This document shows positions 1-10,700 of a stretch of DNA of 64,000 bases, piece after piece. Within the stretch, counting starts at the first letter, position 1; the number at the start of each line of letters is the position of its first letter. Made by a program: the position numbers and the translations under genes. The notes below the pieces were generated by a model. That model ran no database searches and was not told where the DNA came from. It worked only from the letters and a program-made list of their open reading frames with translations. The DNA comes from Fibrobacter sp. (lineage in GTDB: Bacteria > Fibrobacterota > Fibrobacteria > Fibrobacterales > Fibrobacteraceae): contig JAKSIM010000005.1 of NCBI GenBank assembly GCA_024398845.1, positions 20,484-84,483 on the forward strand, given 5' to 3'.

Positions 1-20
1 GCAGAAATTGCGAAAATGGT

Positions 21-50
21 GCGGCGTGAAAACGTCGCGCTTTTTATATA
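21..50 (+). terminator. Probable terminator of the gene left of the window
   Basis: A short GC-rich stem (GCGGCG paired with CGTCGC around TGAAAA, one G-T wobble) is followed by GCTTTTTAT. It lies upstream of the cupin gene, so it most likely ends a plus-strand gene outside the window. The stem is only six pairs, so the call is moderate. Confidence 0.4.
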
Positions 51-86
51 TTTATATGGCAAAATAAGTTTTGCAAAAGAGGAAAA

Positions 87-419
87 ATGATTATCGATTT
101 GAAAGGTATGGAAACGACCGTGCTCCCGAACTTCAAGGGCGGCGAGAAGGAATTCAAGGCCAAGATGTATTTTGACGGCACGACTCGCATTATGCAGGGG
201 ACGCTGGAACAGGGCGCTTCCATCGGGTTCCACAAGCACGAAACCAACAGCGAAATCATGTTCATTCTTTCGGGCAAGGGCAAGGTGCTCATGGACGAGA
301 GCGTTGAATATGTGGAAGCGGGCCAGTGCCATTTTTGCCCCAAGGGCCACAGCCACAGCCTGATCAACGAAAATGCCGAACCGCTCGTGTTCTGCGCCTG
401 CGTTCCGGAACTTGGGTAA
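87..419 (+). CDS. Small single-domain cupin protein
   Basis: A 110-residue single-domain cupin. The first cupin motif is visible as G-x5-H-x-H-x-x-x-x-E (GFHKHETNSEIMF) with two His and one Glu as likely metal ligands. The second appears as G-Q-C-H-F-C-P-K-G-H-S-H (around residues 78-89). No signal peptide is seen, so it is cytoplasmic. The start is the ATG after AAAAGAGGAAAA. It ends 9 bases before the hexosephosphate mutase gene and is probably co-transcribed with it, which hints at a sugar or sugar-phosphate ligand, but nothing in the sequence fixes a substrate. Cupins of this size include isomerases, dioxygenases and binding proteins; the family is secure, the reaction is not. Confidence 0.8.
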   Translation: MIIDLKGMETTVLPNFKGGEKEFKAKMYFDGTTRIMQGTLEQGASIGFHKHETNSEIMFILSGKGKVLMDESVEYVEAGQCHFCPKGHSHSLINENAEPLVFCACVPELG

Positions 420-428
420 GGAGAATTT

Positions 429-1769
429 ATGTCTAAACTGATGCGTTCCATTTCGGGTATCCGTGGTATCGTGGGCGATACGCTCACACCGCAAGTCTTG
501 CAGAGCCACGTTCGCGCATTCATTGAAATCACCAAGGCCAAGCGCATCGTGATTGGCCGCGATAGCCGCCCCACCGGCGAAGCCATTGTGCAGTTCGTTG
601 CGGGCGTGTGCCGCCTCGCTGGCGTCGACGTCGTGGATGTCGGCCTCTCGACGACTCCCTCGGTGGAAATCCTCACGACGGAATTCAAGGCCGATGCGGG
701 CATCATCATTACCGCAAGCCACAATCCGCTGGAATGGAATGCCCTCAAGTTCCTCAACAACAAGGGCCTTTTCCTCGGGCCGGACGACGTGAAAAAACTC
801 TTTGAGCTCGCCGACGCGAACCAGTTCGCCTATCCGGACTACCGCGCGATGGGCAAGTACGAAGTCGCGCCCGACGCCGACGGTGTGCATGTGGATGGCA
901 CGCTCAAGATTCCGTTCGTGGACGTGGAAGCCATCAAGGCGAAGCATTTCAAGGTGGCCGTCGATGCCGTGAACGGCGCCGGCAGTTACATTGTGCCGCG
1001 TCTTTTGGAACAGCTCGGCTGCGAAGTCGTGCGCGTTCATTGCGAGCCCGACGGCACGTTCCCGCGTGGCGCTGAACCGATTCCTGAACACCTCGGCGAC
1101 CTGCGCGAAGCTGTAAAGAAGAACGGCTGCGCTGTTGGCTTTGCCGTGGACCCGGATGCCGACCGCTGCGCACTCGTGAGCGGCGAAGGCAAGAGCATCG
1201 GCGAAGAATATACCCTCGCCATTGCGATGGAAGAAGTCTTGAGCCAAAAGAAGGGTCCGGTTTGCGTTAATTTGTCCACGAGCCGCATGAACGAAGACGT
1301 TGCCGAAAAGTACGGTTGCGAATTCAGCCGCGCCAAAGTGGGCGAAATCAACGTGAGCTTGCAAATGATCGAAAACGGCTGCGTGATTGGCGGTGAAGGC
1401 AACGGCGGCGTGATTCTCCCGGCGCTCCATTACGGTCGCGATAGCCTTGTGGCCGCGGCGCTTGTGCTCAGCTGGATGGCCCATCATGACGGCGGCCCCG
1501 AAAAGTTCGTCCGCGAAAATCCGGCCTATGTGATGCCCAAGAAGAAGTTCGAACTCGGCGACAAGAAAGTGGCCGACATCCTCCCGAAGGTGAAGGCGGA
1601 ATTCGCCGGCTGGAAGATGGACGAACGCGACGGCCTCTGGCTCGGCAGCGAAAAGTCCTGGGTGCATGTGCGCGCAAGCAACACCGAACCCGTGATTCGC
1701 GTGATTGCCGAAGCCCCGACCGCCGAGGAAGCCGAAATGCTCTGCTCCAAGGTAGAAAAGCTCATCTAG
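429..1769 (+). CDS. glmM: Phosphoglucosamine mutase / phosphohexomutase (GlmM-like)
   Basis: A 446-residue alpha-D-phosphohexomutase with all four family landmarks: the N-terminal SISGIRGIVG segment, the catalytic phosphoserine loop TASHNPLEWNA (about residues 96-106), the metal-binding DPDADRC (about 241-247), the sugar-binding GEGNGGV (about 323-329) and the C-terminal phosphate-binding RASNTEPVIRV. GlmM converts glucosamine-6-phosphate to glucosamine-1-phosphate for peptidoglycan and LPS precursors in the cytoplasm. The short length and SISGIRGIVG start fit GlmM-type enzymes of the Bacteroidota/Chlorobi group, but phosphomannomutase or phosphoglucomutase activity cannot be excluded from motifs alone. 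The start has a clear AAGGAG ribosome-binding site 6 bases upstream. It is the second gene of a two-gene operon after the cupin. Confidence 0.85.
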   Translation: MSKLMRSISGIRGIVGDTLTPQVLQSHVRAFIEITKAKRIVIGRDSRPTGEAIVQFVAGVCRLAGVDVVDVGLSTTPSVEILTTEFKADAGIIITASHNPLEWNALKFLNNKGLFLGPDDVKKLFELADANQFAYPDYRAMGKYEVAPDADGVHVDGTLKIPFVDVEAIKAKHFKVAVDAVNGAGSYIVPRLLEQLGCEVVRVHCEPDGTFPRGAEPIPEHLGDLREAVKKNGCAVGFAVDPDADRCALVSGEGKSIGEEYTLAIAMEEVLSQKKGPVCVNLSTSRMNEDVAEKYGCEFSRAKVGEINVSLQMIENGCVIGGEGNGGVILPALHYGRDSLVAAALVLSWMAHHDGGPEKFVRENPAYVMPKKKFELGDKKVADILPKVKAEFAGWKMDERDGLWLGSEKSWVHVRASNTEPVIRVIAEAPTAEEAEMLCSKVEKLI

Positions 1770-1780
1770 ACAAAACCGCA

Positions 1781-1867
1781 GTCATCCTGGACCCCGTCGC
1801 TTCGCTCCAGGGTGACAGCGTCCAAGTGGCGTCATCCTCGACTGAACGAAGTGAAGGAGGGGATCCA
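1781..1867. repeat. Pair of dispersed GTCATCCTGGA-type repeats
   Basis: Two units lie between the convergent glmM-like and recD genes. Unit 1 (1781-1816) is self-complementary: GTCATCCTGGA at its left end pairs with TCCAGGGTGAC at its right end. Unit 2 (1831-1867) begins GTCATCCTCGA and ends GGGGATCCA. The same frame, GTCATCCTGGA followed by a small hairpin and GGGATCCA, recurs at 44455-44490 and inside the helicase gene at 19545-19580, so this is a dispersed repeat family and not an accidental terminator. No T-run follows. Confidence 0.75.
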
Positions 1868-1873
1868 CATCGT

Positions 1874-3946
1874 TTACAGTTCGATTCCCGTGTCGCGCGT
1901 GGTGACTGTGGTGCAAGCGGCGCGGAATGCCTCCGGGGTCGCGACCACGGTCACGCTCTTTTTGGCGCGGGTGATGCCCGTATACAGAATCTGGTTCGTG
2001 AGCAGCGGGTGCCCAACCTTACTCGGCAGGAACATAATCACGTGATTGTATTCCGACCCCTGCGACTTGTGGATGGTAATGGCGAATGCGGGTTCCAGGG
2101 CGTCGGTGGGCAATACGGCTAACGGGTAGAAAACGAAGCCATCCGTTTTTTTGAGCATCAGGTATGGTTGCTGTTTTGCGAAAACGACCACGCCCGTGTC
2201 TCCGTTATACAGCTTGTACATATTCTGGTTCTGCGTTAGAATCAAAAGTTGCCCAGGAAAGTGTTTTTTGTGAGGCGGAACAAAGTCGGGCGAAATGCTT
2301 CGGCAGGAATTAATCCAGTGACCGCGAATTTTTTTGCAGGCTATTTCGTTGATGGTCTCGACACCCTGGGGACCTCTGCGCTCGGCTGCGAGAATGCGCA
2401 TGGATAGCGATAGCGTCCACAACTCCTGTGCGGCGTCCGTGGCGGATTCTATGGTGGTGTTTTTCTGCACGATTGTGGAGGTAGAGTTAATGGCGTTGCA
2501 GAAAACGAGCGGTTCCACTTTTTCGGCGAGTTCCGGCAATTTTGCGAACGCGTCTAACTTGCTTACTACGAATTTTTGTACTGCGGCTTCTGTTTCTTTT
2601 CGCGAGAGAATCGGCGAAGCGCTTTCGGTCCCTTCGTCGTTTCGCAAAGTCTCGAAGCGGGTAATGTCCTTGCCTCCGTCCTGCGTGAAGGCCTTCTCGA
2701 AATCCACTGGCCCGCATACGGCTTCTTCGGCGTACGACTGCACGAACCTTGCCAACTTCCCGATGTTGGAATCGTCGGTAAATCGGTTTGATTTGCGGAG
2801 TTTCACCACAAAGTTCCGGTGAGAATTTTTCTGGTTTAAAATTTCCCCAAGTACGGCGCCCGCTTCGACGGAGGGCAACTGGAACGGATCGCCGAGCACA
2901 AATAGTCGCGCTCCTTGCGGAATGGCCTGCATGAGTGCGGCAAACATCCCGATATCAATCATGCTCGCTTCGTCAACAACGAAAATGGTATTCGGGTTGA
3001 ATTGTGTTTCGGCGTTGTAGTAGAATTTGCCTGTCTTGGGGAGGTACTTGAGCAGGCGATGGATGGTGCTACTTTCGAGAGTCGAAAGTTTGCGGAAAAT
3101 GTCGCTGTCTTTGAATTCGTCGCGAATGCCGTTTAAACCGTCCTGGATGCTTTCGCGCATGCGGTCGGCAGCCTTGCCGCTCGGGGCCGCCAGGTGGATG
3201 TCCCAGTTTTCGAGGTAATCCCTGTTGGATTCCAGTAGGCACCACAGAATGTACAGCACGACGGTCGTCTTGCCGGTGCCTGGGCCTCCTGTGACAATCA
3301 GGTTTTCGTTTTGCCCGCGCAGAATGGCCTGCGCCTGCTCGTGATTGATGCGGAATTCGCCGTTCGGGTTTTCACTTGTCTTGAACCGCTCTTCCGTTTT
3401 GTGGAGATGCGCAATTTTTGCGATGCACTTTTCTGCGTCTGCGTCCGGGAGGTTTTGGCCGCCCTCAAAGAGTGATTTCGCGGCGTTTTCGATAGCGATT
3501 TTCGCCTTGTAGTATTTTGTGGCGTAGATGTGCCCGGCGCAGTTCTTTTCACGATTTTCACCGTTTTTTACTACGAAAAGTCGCGATTCCCCGTTCCAGT
3601 CGATGATGTTTGCGTAGCGTTTTTCCTGAATGTCCTTGATGGCGCTTTTGACGATGTCCTCGAAAGCATCGGCGCAGACGGGCTCTTCGCAATCCTGCAT
3701 CAGGCCGTTCCACTTGGCTTCCCATTTGGCAAAGAACGTGTCGGCGTCCAGCGAAAATTGCGTGTTGCCGTCGTCTTGCATCGAAAGCAGCATGTAAAAG
3801 AACTTCTGCGCATTTACAGAAATCCCGGGCTCCTGTTCGCACAGGAGTTTGTGCAGGTGCGCGTTGATGGCCTGCGTGGCGTGCGCTTCGCGAAGGACTT
3901 CAAAGAAATCGGCCAGGTTTTCGCTTAAAATTTGTTCCTTAGTCAT
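1874..3946 (-). CDS. recD: RecD, exodeoxyribonuclease V alpha subunit
   Basis: A 690-residue superfamily 1 helicase. Walker A is GGPGTGKT near residue 220, motif II appears as VVDEASMID, and the C-terminal motifs include TIHKSQGSEYNHV and the closing YTGITRAKKSV of the UvrD/RecD fold. RecD is the 5'-3' motor of the RecBCD complex, which resects double-strand breaks for RecA loading and degrades foreign linear DNA. It is somewhat longer than the E. coli subunit (about 608 residues). It is the last gene of recC-recB-recD; its start lies one base downstream of the recB stop, so the subunits are probably translationally coupled. Context (recB and recC immediately upstream) separates it from stand-alone RecD2 enzymes. 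Confidence 0.93.
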   Translation of the reverse strand: MTKEQILSENLADFFEVLREAHATQAINAHLHKLLCEQEPGISVNAQKFFYMLLSMQDDGNTQFSLDADTFFAKWEAKWNGLMQDCEEPVCADAFEDIVKSAIKDIQEKRYANIIDWNGESRLFVVKNGENREKNCAGHIYATKYYKAKIAIENAAKSLFEGGQNLPDADAEKCIAKIAHLHKTEERFKTSENPNGEFRINHEQAQAILRGQNENLIVTGGPGTGKTTVVLYILWCLLESNRDYLENWDIHLAAPSGKAADRMRESIQDGLNGIRDEFKDSDIFRKLSTLESSTIHRLLKYLPKTGKFYYNAETQFNPNTIFVVDEASMIDIGMFAALMQAIPQGARLFVLGDPFQLPSVEAGAVLGEILNQKNSHRNFVVKLRKSNRFTDDSNIGKLARFVQSYAEEAVCGPVDFEKAFTQDGGKDITRFETLRNDEGTESASPILSRKETEAAVQKFVVSKLDAFAKLPELAEKVEPLVFCNAINSTSTIVQKNTTIESATDAAQELWTLSLSMRILAAERRGPQGVETINEIACKKIRGHWINSCRSISPDFVPPHKKHFPGQLLILTQNQNMYKLYNGDTGVVVFAKQQPYLMLKKTDGFVFYPLAVLPTDALEPAFAITIHKSQGSEYNHVIMFLPSKVGHPLLTNQILYTGITRAKKSVTVVATPEAFRAACTTVTTRDTGIEL

Positions 3947-3947
3947 T

Positions 3948-6900
3948 TTAGGCTTCCTCGCTGTTTTCGTCGTCCAGAATTTTTTTCTTTGCCATCAGAG
4001 ACTTGATCTTCCCGAAAGCATTCTGCAGGCTCTTGAAGTTTTCCCAAGTGTGGCTGTAAATGCCATTTTCGCACCCTTCGCGAGTGCCGCGTAGGAATAC
4101 ATAGTAAATGCCGCCGAAGTATTTTTCAAAAATTTCGTCGTCGCTTTCGCTCGGGTAGAATTGTTCCAGCCATTTGATGAGGCAAAAGCTGTAAAGCACT
4201 CGCTGAATGGAGTAGTCCTCGTCGACCTTGTTTTTGATGGCTTCCGCGCTGTAGATGTCGTTTTCGAGCAGGTCGGATTTCCAGTCCAGAATGCAGTAGC
4301 GCTTGCTGCCGTTCTTTTCGGTACGTATGAACAGAAGGTCGATGAACCCCTTGAACATGCGCTGCAGCGTTTCGCTTGCGTTTCCGCAGTCGGCGAGGGT
4401 CGCGTTCATGTTGAACTGGCATTCCGCCTTTACGCAATGGGTCGGGATGCTTACGAGTTCAAAACTTTCACCGGTGAAGTTGGCGGCATTTATGGCCGGG
4501 AGTTTTGCGTGCAGCGTATTCCACACGATTTCGGCGGTGTGGTCAACCCATTCCTTTTTGTGTTTCCAAATGGGGAGCCCTTGCTTTTTGAAGTGTTCCT
4601 CGATTTTGTTCACCAGCTGCGCGTGGTTTTTCGCAGATTCCAGCGACTTGACGGTTTGGCCGAATTCGTAGAACTTGAGTTCCTCGAAAATGGAGTGGAG
4701 TGCGTTTCCGAGCTTGTTGCCTTTGGGGTACTTGATGCGGCTCGCTTCTTGCGCGGTTTCCTGTGCGGAGGATGTTTGCGCTTCGGCGCCTTCCTTGTCG
4801 GTACGGTCGGAACCGCTTTCGCTCACGTTGTCGTCGGCCTTGCCCGAGAGCGTCGAGTACGAGAACTGCAGAATACTGAGTTTCGCCATTTTCTTTTGCA
4901 AATCGGCTGCGACTTGTTCTTGGATTTCTCGAGAACCCTCGGCGGCGTTCAAACCCTCGGCGCTCAAACTTTCGGCGAATTTTATACCATCAGCAACTTT
5001 CGTGCTGTCGGCGATTCTCGCGTTGCCACCGTCCGGATGTTTTCCTCTGTTATTCGCGAGAGCATTCAAACTGTTGTTCAGCGGTTTTAGAATCTTGCGT
5101 TGAACGGCTTCGCGGATGATTTGCGTCTTGGTATCGTTCCAAGAGGTGATGGGGAGTGTTTCGATGGAATCGCCGTGGTTGTTGCAGAAGTTTTCTACGG
5201 CCCTGACGAGGAATTTGAATTCTTCCTTGACGACATTGTATTTGTCGCGCCATTTTGTGTAACGCGGTAAGATCATTATGGAAGAGGCTCGCGTGAAGTT
5301 CACGTAGAACAGTCGCTTCCATTCTTCCAGTTCCTCGGCCTTGCGAATTTCCTTGTCGCTTGTTTCGAAGCCCATCTGGGTGCTTTCGCCCTCGTGGAAA
5401 ATGTACGGCCCGCACGTGGAGTTGTTGAACTGCTTGAAGCCTGCGACCGAGATGACGACGGGGAATTCCAGCCCCTTGGAGGCGTGGATGGTCATGACCT
5501 GCACGGCGTCGAAGTCGGTGCCTTTCGCGACCAGGTTTCCGTCTTCGTCATCGGTGTCGGCGTTATCCATTCGAAGGTTTTCCAGATGCCGGATCAAGTC
5601 GCTGAGGCTTGCGTTGTTCTGGTACAAAAAACTGATGCAGTAGTTGCCGATTTGCCTGAGTTTTGCCAGGTTCTGCAACATGGAAAGATTCATCAGGTGT
5701 TTTTCTATCTGCGTGCCTTCGTAAATACGTTCCTGCATTTCGGCGAAGCGTCTTTTTTGCGCAAGCTGCTTCCATTCCGCAATGCGAATGCGTGCCATGT
5801 TGGCGGGGTCGTCGAACAGGTCCTTTTCGGCGTCCTTCAGTTTCACGCGGAAAAAGTCGGTAATCAGTGCCTCGTTCAAAATGCGACGATTGCGTGCCGA
5901 GAAATCGGCGGCATCGATGGCCTTGAAAATCGCGATCCATTCGGCGCATTCGCGACCATTGAAAAGATTCGTGTCCTTGTAGCGGGTGAACGGAACGCCT
6001 GCATCACGCATGGCGTCTTCAATGACTTCCATTTCGGATCGAGTGCGTGCGAGGACGGCGAAATCCTTGAAGGTCACGTTTTTCAATGTATCGGGGCGGT
6101 CTTTGTCAAAAACCTGCAGTGCAGTTTTTTCGCCGTCGAAGGAGCAGAACTCCACAATTTTCTTGACGGCAGCCTGCGCGAATTCGGTTTCGCTGACTTC
6201 TTTTTCGGGGATGATAAACGCTTTTTGCGGTTTTCCTTTGAAAGTGGGTTCGCACTTTGCTACGCCCTCCGGGAAACTGGAGTCGGAAAACGTTATAGTC
6301 GCCTTGGCGTCTTGATTGTTTGGGGCAAAGAAGTCCTTGCCTTTGACGGCTTCGAACAGTTGGTTGCAACCTTCGATGATGCTTTTCGTGGAACGGAAGT
6401 TGTTGCTCAGGGAACTTTGCGCGCCCTGTTTTTTGATGGCCTCCGTCGCCTTCTGGTAAACGTTTACGTCGGCGCCCTGGAAACTGTAAATGGATTGCTT
6501 GGGGTCGCCCACCACGAAAATGGGGTTGAACAGTTTCCCGAAAATGTCCCATTGCAATTGGTTTGTGTCTTGGAACTCGTCAATGATGGCGAAACTGTAT
6601 TGTTGGCGAAGTTTCTTGCAGAGCGCGGAGTCGCCTCCGTCGATTCCCTTGGCGGTGACGGCCCTATGCACGGAAAGAATCATGTCGTTATAGGATTGAC
6701 ACTTGTGCGAAAGCTTGTAAGCCTGCCATTCTTCGAAAAGCTCCGGAACCTGCGATTGCAAAAATGCCCTTTCGATATACGGACCGATTTGCTTGTAGAA
6801 CTCCTTTGAACTTTCGAGTGCGTCAAAGAAGAACTTCAGTGCGTTGAAAAGGGCCGCGGGTTTGGCTTCGACCAGCTCGGAACCGAATTGTTGCGTGCCG

Positions 6901-7772
6901 AAAATCTTTGCGGAACCGAAACCGGTCCAACTCTTAAGCGTATCGATGAAGTCGGAGACTTTTTTCCCGTTTTTTGCAATATCTTTATTTTTTTGATGTT
7001 GTACGGCGTCAAAAGTACTGTCCTTGTACTTTTCCAGAATTTCGAAGTTCGCCTTGATTGCTGCGACTTTCAGGAGCCCCTCGAAACCGCCAGTACAGAA
7101 CATGGCCCCTGCATCCTGAACACTGATTTTGCACGACCCGAATTCCAGCGGTGCAACCGAGCTCAGTTTGACCAATGGCTCGCCTTCGCCAGAAAGTCCT
7201 TTGTATGTATTTATGGCGTTGCAGAGTTTCGCCTTGAGGCTTTCTATGAACGGGGCCGCCTTGCTGCTTCCGTCCAGGAGTATTGAGAATACCCCATTGT
7301 TTAACCATTTTTCGCGAGCCCACTTTGCGATAATTCCCTCGACGAAACTCTCGTCAATCATCGCCATGTCAAAAGGGCGCCCCGCATCGTACGCATTTTC
7401 GCGAAGAGTTTTTTGGCAGAAGGAATGGATGGTGAAAATGGGGGCGTTGTCCACCTCGCGCAAAGCGTCCAGAAACTTCTGTGCGTCTTTCACGCGATTG
7501 TATTCGGCATCCTCGGTGTTGTCCTTGTTGAGTTTGCCGGTTTCTATCACCTCTTCGATTTTCTTGCGAATGCGGTCCTTCAGTTCGCCGGCGGCCTTCT
7601 CGGTGTATGTAACAATCAGGATTTTTTCGAGGGGTGTCCCGTCGTTCAAAAGCCTCGCCACAATCTGCTGGATGGTGTAGGTCTTGCCCGTGCCGGCCGA
7701 CGCTTCGATGCAAAGGCTTTTGGACGGGTCAAAAAATTCGTTGGAACCGATTTTCTTGCTGTCGAAATTCAT
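3948..7772 (-). CDS. recB: RecB, exodeoxyribonuclease V beta subunit
   Basis: A large UvrD-type helicase/nuclease of 1,274 residues from the chosen start. Walker A (ASAGTGKT) is at residues 24-31, the Walker B motif DEFQDTNQ near 396, and the RecB nuclease signature near the C-terminus as GFIDLLF followed by ILDWKSDLL (about residues 1145-1165), carrying the Asp and Asp-x-Lys metal ligands. It supplies the 3'-5' motor and the single nuclease site of RecBCD. An in-frame ATG exists 33 bases further upstream inside recC, but the ATG at 7772 has a strong GGAAAGGAG site, leaves one base after the recC stop and begins just before the expected fold, so it is preferred. There is a Ser/Ala/Glu-rich low-complexity stretch near residues 1010-1040 before the nuclease domain. 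Confidence 0.94.
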   Translation of the reverse strand: MNFDSKKIGSNEFFDPSKSLCIEASAGTGKTYTIQQIVARLLNDGTPLEKILIVTYTEKAAGELKDRIRKKIEEVIETGKLNKDNTEDAEYNRVKDAQKFLDALREVDNAPIFTIHSFCQKTLRENAYDAGRPFDMAMIDESFVEGIIAKWAREKWLNNGVFSILLDGSSKAAPFIESLKAKLCNAINTYKGLSGEGEPLVKLSSVAPLEFGSCKISVQDAGAMFCTGGFEGLLKVAAIKANFEILEKYKDSTFDAVQHQKNKDIAKNGKKVSDFIDTLKSWTGFGSAKIFGTQQFGSELVEAKPAALFNALKFFFDALESSKEFYKQIGPYIERAFLQSQVPELFEEWQAYKLSHKCQSYNDMILSVHRAVTAKGIDGGDSALCKKLRQQYSFAIIDEFQDTNQLQWDIFGKLFNPIFVVGDPKQSIYSFQGADVNVYQKATEAIKKQGAQSSLSNNFRSTKSIIEGCNQLFEAVKGKDFFAPNNQDAKATITFSDSSFPEGVAKCEPTFKGKPQKAFIIPEKEVSETEFAQAAVKKIVEFCSFDGEKTALQVFDKDRPDTLKNVTFKDFAVLARTRSEMEVIEDAMRDAGVPFTRYKDTNLFNGRECAEWIAIFKAIDAADFSARNRRILNEALITDFFRVKLKDAEKDLFDDPANMARIRIAEWKQLAQKRRFAEMQERIYEGTQIEKHLMNLSMLQNLAKLRQIGNYCISFLYQNNASLSDLIRHLENLRMDNADTDDEDGNLVAKGTDFDAVQVMTIHASKGLEFPVVISVAGFKQFNNSTCGPYIFHEGESTQMGFETSDKEIRKAEELEEWKRLFYVNFTRASSIMILPRYTKWRDKYNVVKEEFKFLVRAVENFCNNHGDSIETLPITSWNDTKTQIIREAVQRKILKPLNNSLNALANNRGKHPDGGNARIADSTKVADGIKFAESLSAEGLNAAEGSREIQEQVAADLQKKMAKLSILQFSYSTLSGKADDNVSESGSDRTDKEGAEAQTSSAQETAQEASRIKYPKGNKLGNALHSIFEELKFYEFGQTVKSLESAKNHAQLVNKIEEHFKKQGLPIWKHKKEWVDHTAEIVWNTLHAKLPAINAANFTGESFELVSIPTHCVKAECQFNMNATLADCGNASETLQRMFKGFIDLLFIRTEKNGSKRYCILDWKSDLLENDIYSAEAIKNKVDEDYSIQRVLYSFCLIKWLEQFYPSESDDEIFEKYFGGIYYVFLRGTREGCENGIYSHTWENFKSLQNAFGKIKSLMAKKKILDDENSEEA

Positions 7773-7773
7773 G

Positions 7774-10700
7774 TTACGGCTCCTTTCCTTCAATGACCAT
7801 GTCAATCAGGCTCTTTTGTGCGGCGGCTTCTTTTTCCCAATCGCGAGGGAATGTTGGCGAGACCGTGAAACCGACGTCCCTTCGCTTGTCGAACATGTTG
7901 CGCTTGCCAAAGAATTTCCATGCGTCTGTCAAGTCGGTCGCGTAATCGACGAAGGACTCGTATCGATTGCCCAGCATGTCTGCGGGGACGGCCTTTGCGT
8001 ACTTTTCGATAAAGGCCGCACTGTAAATTTGCCGCAGTTTTTCCAGCGCGCTATCGCTATTCATGCACACGGATGCCTTGGCCGGGGATTCCGCGCAGGC
8101 GTCGGAACTGTAAATGGAAATTTTTACGGTCGTCTCGATCATGGAATTCTTTTGTGCGATGAGGGCGAGGGCCGCAATGTAGGCGGTAAGGTACTTGCTT
8201 GTTTTGAAATTTGGATTCTTGCTAGGGGATTTCGGTCTTGCGGAAGTGACCGAAATTAAGTGGTCGCGGCTGGCGTTGCACCACGGAAGCGACCCGCAAA
8301 TCGTCCAGCGGAAATCCTTGTTCTCGATTGTCTGCTTTATCGAGAACTCGAATTTTTCGCGGTTCGTCCATTCGTCCGGATTTTGGAGCGGGGTTTCGTC
8401 GGCCTGTTTTTGCATTTGCGCAAGGATGTTGTTGCATTTCCTTTTGCAACTGGCCTGTAACTTTTTCCCGTATACGCCGTCGGGCAGTTCTCCCGAGATT
8501 TTCAAGTCCCGGATAAATTCCTCATAATTTTGATTGTTCTTGAAAATTTCGGATTCCAGCATGGAGTTCACGAGAATGCTGTTGCCCAGGTTGTTGAAGT
8601 CGATGGGCTCGAAGAATTCCGTTTCGGGATCCACGTCGTCTTCGCGCTCGTTCGTATCGAGCGTTTTATCGATGCGGAACTGGAACGGATCCTGCAGGAA
8701 TTTCTGCAGGTCTCTGAAGCTCACGCGTTCCGGGAATTTATTCGCGTTTGTGTAACCCAGTTCGTCCAGGTCTTCCCACTGCCAAAAGAATCTCGTGCGC
8801 TTGCGGGCTTCTTCTTCGTTTTCGACGGGATTGACCATGCCTTCGTAAGTTGCCTTGTTGCGCCATTCCTTTGGCGTGAAGAGGTCCGAGTAGGGGCGCT
8901 TTTCGTCCAGCGGGATGAGTTTCTCTGGCCAAATGTTCTTGAGAGAATCCTTGTGCGCCGTTTCCCATTCGTCAAATGTCGCGAAACTCCGGGTACGATT
9001 TTCGTCGCGGTTCTTGCCTTCATTTTCACCGCGATTGTCGCCGTCGTTTTCTGCACGATTTTCGTTGAAATATTCCCTGGCGGAATCCTTGACGGCCTTT
9101 TTCAGGAACATGCGGATGTCGTTCACGATGGAAGTGGGGTAGAGATCCTCGTCCTTCGCGAGATTCTTGTTCATGTAACTGATATGGAAACTTTCGCTTG
9201 CGCTCATGAACTGGCACAGGAACGCGTAACGGTTTTTGGCCACAGGCGTATCGTCGCCCGGCCACGGCTTTTGCGTGTTGCGCAAGTCCAGGGAATCCTT
9301 GCGGATGTTCCCCGGGAAACTTGAAGACCCCGCTCCGATAAAGAATACGTGCTTTACGGGAATGATGCGGTTCGGGATGAACTTCGAGAACGTGATTCCG
9401 TTGACGAATAAATTCCCGCAGCTGTATTCCGTGCTTTCGGCGGCGCAGACGAGCGTCTGCAAAACGCATTCCCACGGTATGCTTTTTTGACCGGCATCGA
9501 ACTGGTAGCGCAGAATGTCGAAACCTGCGCTGATGTGCTGATAGACGATGGATTCCCCGCTGAAGCCTTCGGGGGCGTACGGCATCGCAATCCATTCGGC
9601 CAGTTTTTCGGTAAGCGTATCCAAAAGTTCCGGCGTCACGGCGCTGTTGTTCTTGTAAAAGCCAATCCACTCATCCAGGGAGTCAATGGCATCGGCGAAC
9701 TTGCTGAGACTGCGGCTGTTGGCGCTCGCGATGTCGGAATACGGACGAACCTCCCCGCAATCGTTTCCGTCGGCACCGAGGCACTCGATATCGTTTTCGG
9801 TGAATCTCGAAAGCAGAAGCCTGCGGACTCCTGATTTCCAGTCGTTATTCTTTCCTTGACGGTCGCGGTACATGTGGATGTTTTCAATCCACGCTTCCCA
9901 GGCGGCGACATCGTCATCGCTAATCTTGCGCGTATTTTGCACCACTGGATTTCGCATGAGCGAAAAGAACGAGGGCCTGTTGATGGTCTGGATGTCGGGC
10001 GTCAGGAGCCCGCACAAAACGTTCAGCGCGTCGAAGGTGAGCGAAGCCCTCGCCGGGGAATCGACAATGGAAAATGGAATGTGCAGCCCTTCGGTGGAAT
10101 TCTGGTCAAACGCCTGGAAAATGGCGGTGCGGTAATTGTCCATGTCGGGCGAAAAGACGATGATGTCGCTCACGCGGTTGACTGGGTTTCCGTTCTCGTC
10201 GCGCTCGGCCAGGAGTTTGCAAATCCGCGAATGGAGAATCTGCATTTCGCGCTCGCGCGTGGGTGCTGCCGTCAAGGAAAAACTGTGGTCGTCCTCGAAA
10301 TGCGTGCTCTCGAAATTGCAAAGCAGTTCCTGCTGTGTGGAGGCGCGTTCCGCCACCATCATCTGCACCTGGTGCAAAAGAGAATTCTTACTCTTGGCAA
10401 ACGCGATGGGCGTCTCGTCAAAATCGTGATTGTAGCCCGACGCCTCGCACCACAGCCGAATGTTGTCGCGACCGGATTTACCCCAGTCGGCAAGCAGAGA
10501 GTTCTCGTTTTTGAAGTCAATATCTTCCCAGAAATCTTTGCACGGATTCTGGATATAGGCGTAAATGTCGTTCTGCTCGGCGAACTTCTGCAAAATCACG
10601 CGGTAAAATTGCCCCATGCCGCCCAGACCGAAAATGAACACCGGCAGAACCTTGTCGCCATCGGTGAAACGCTCGCAGTGGAACTTGCCGTTTTCGCGCA

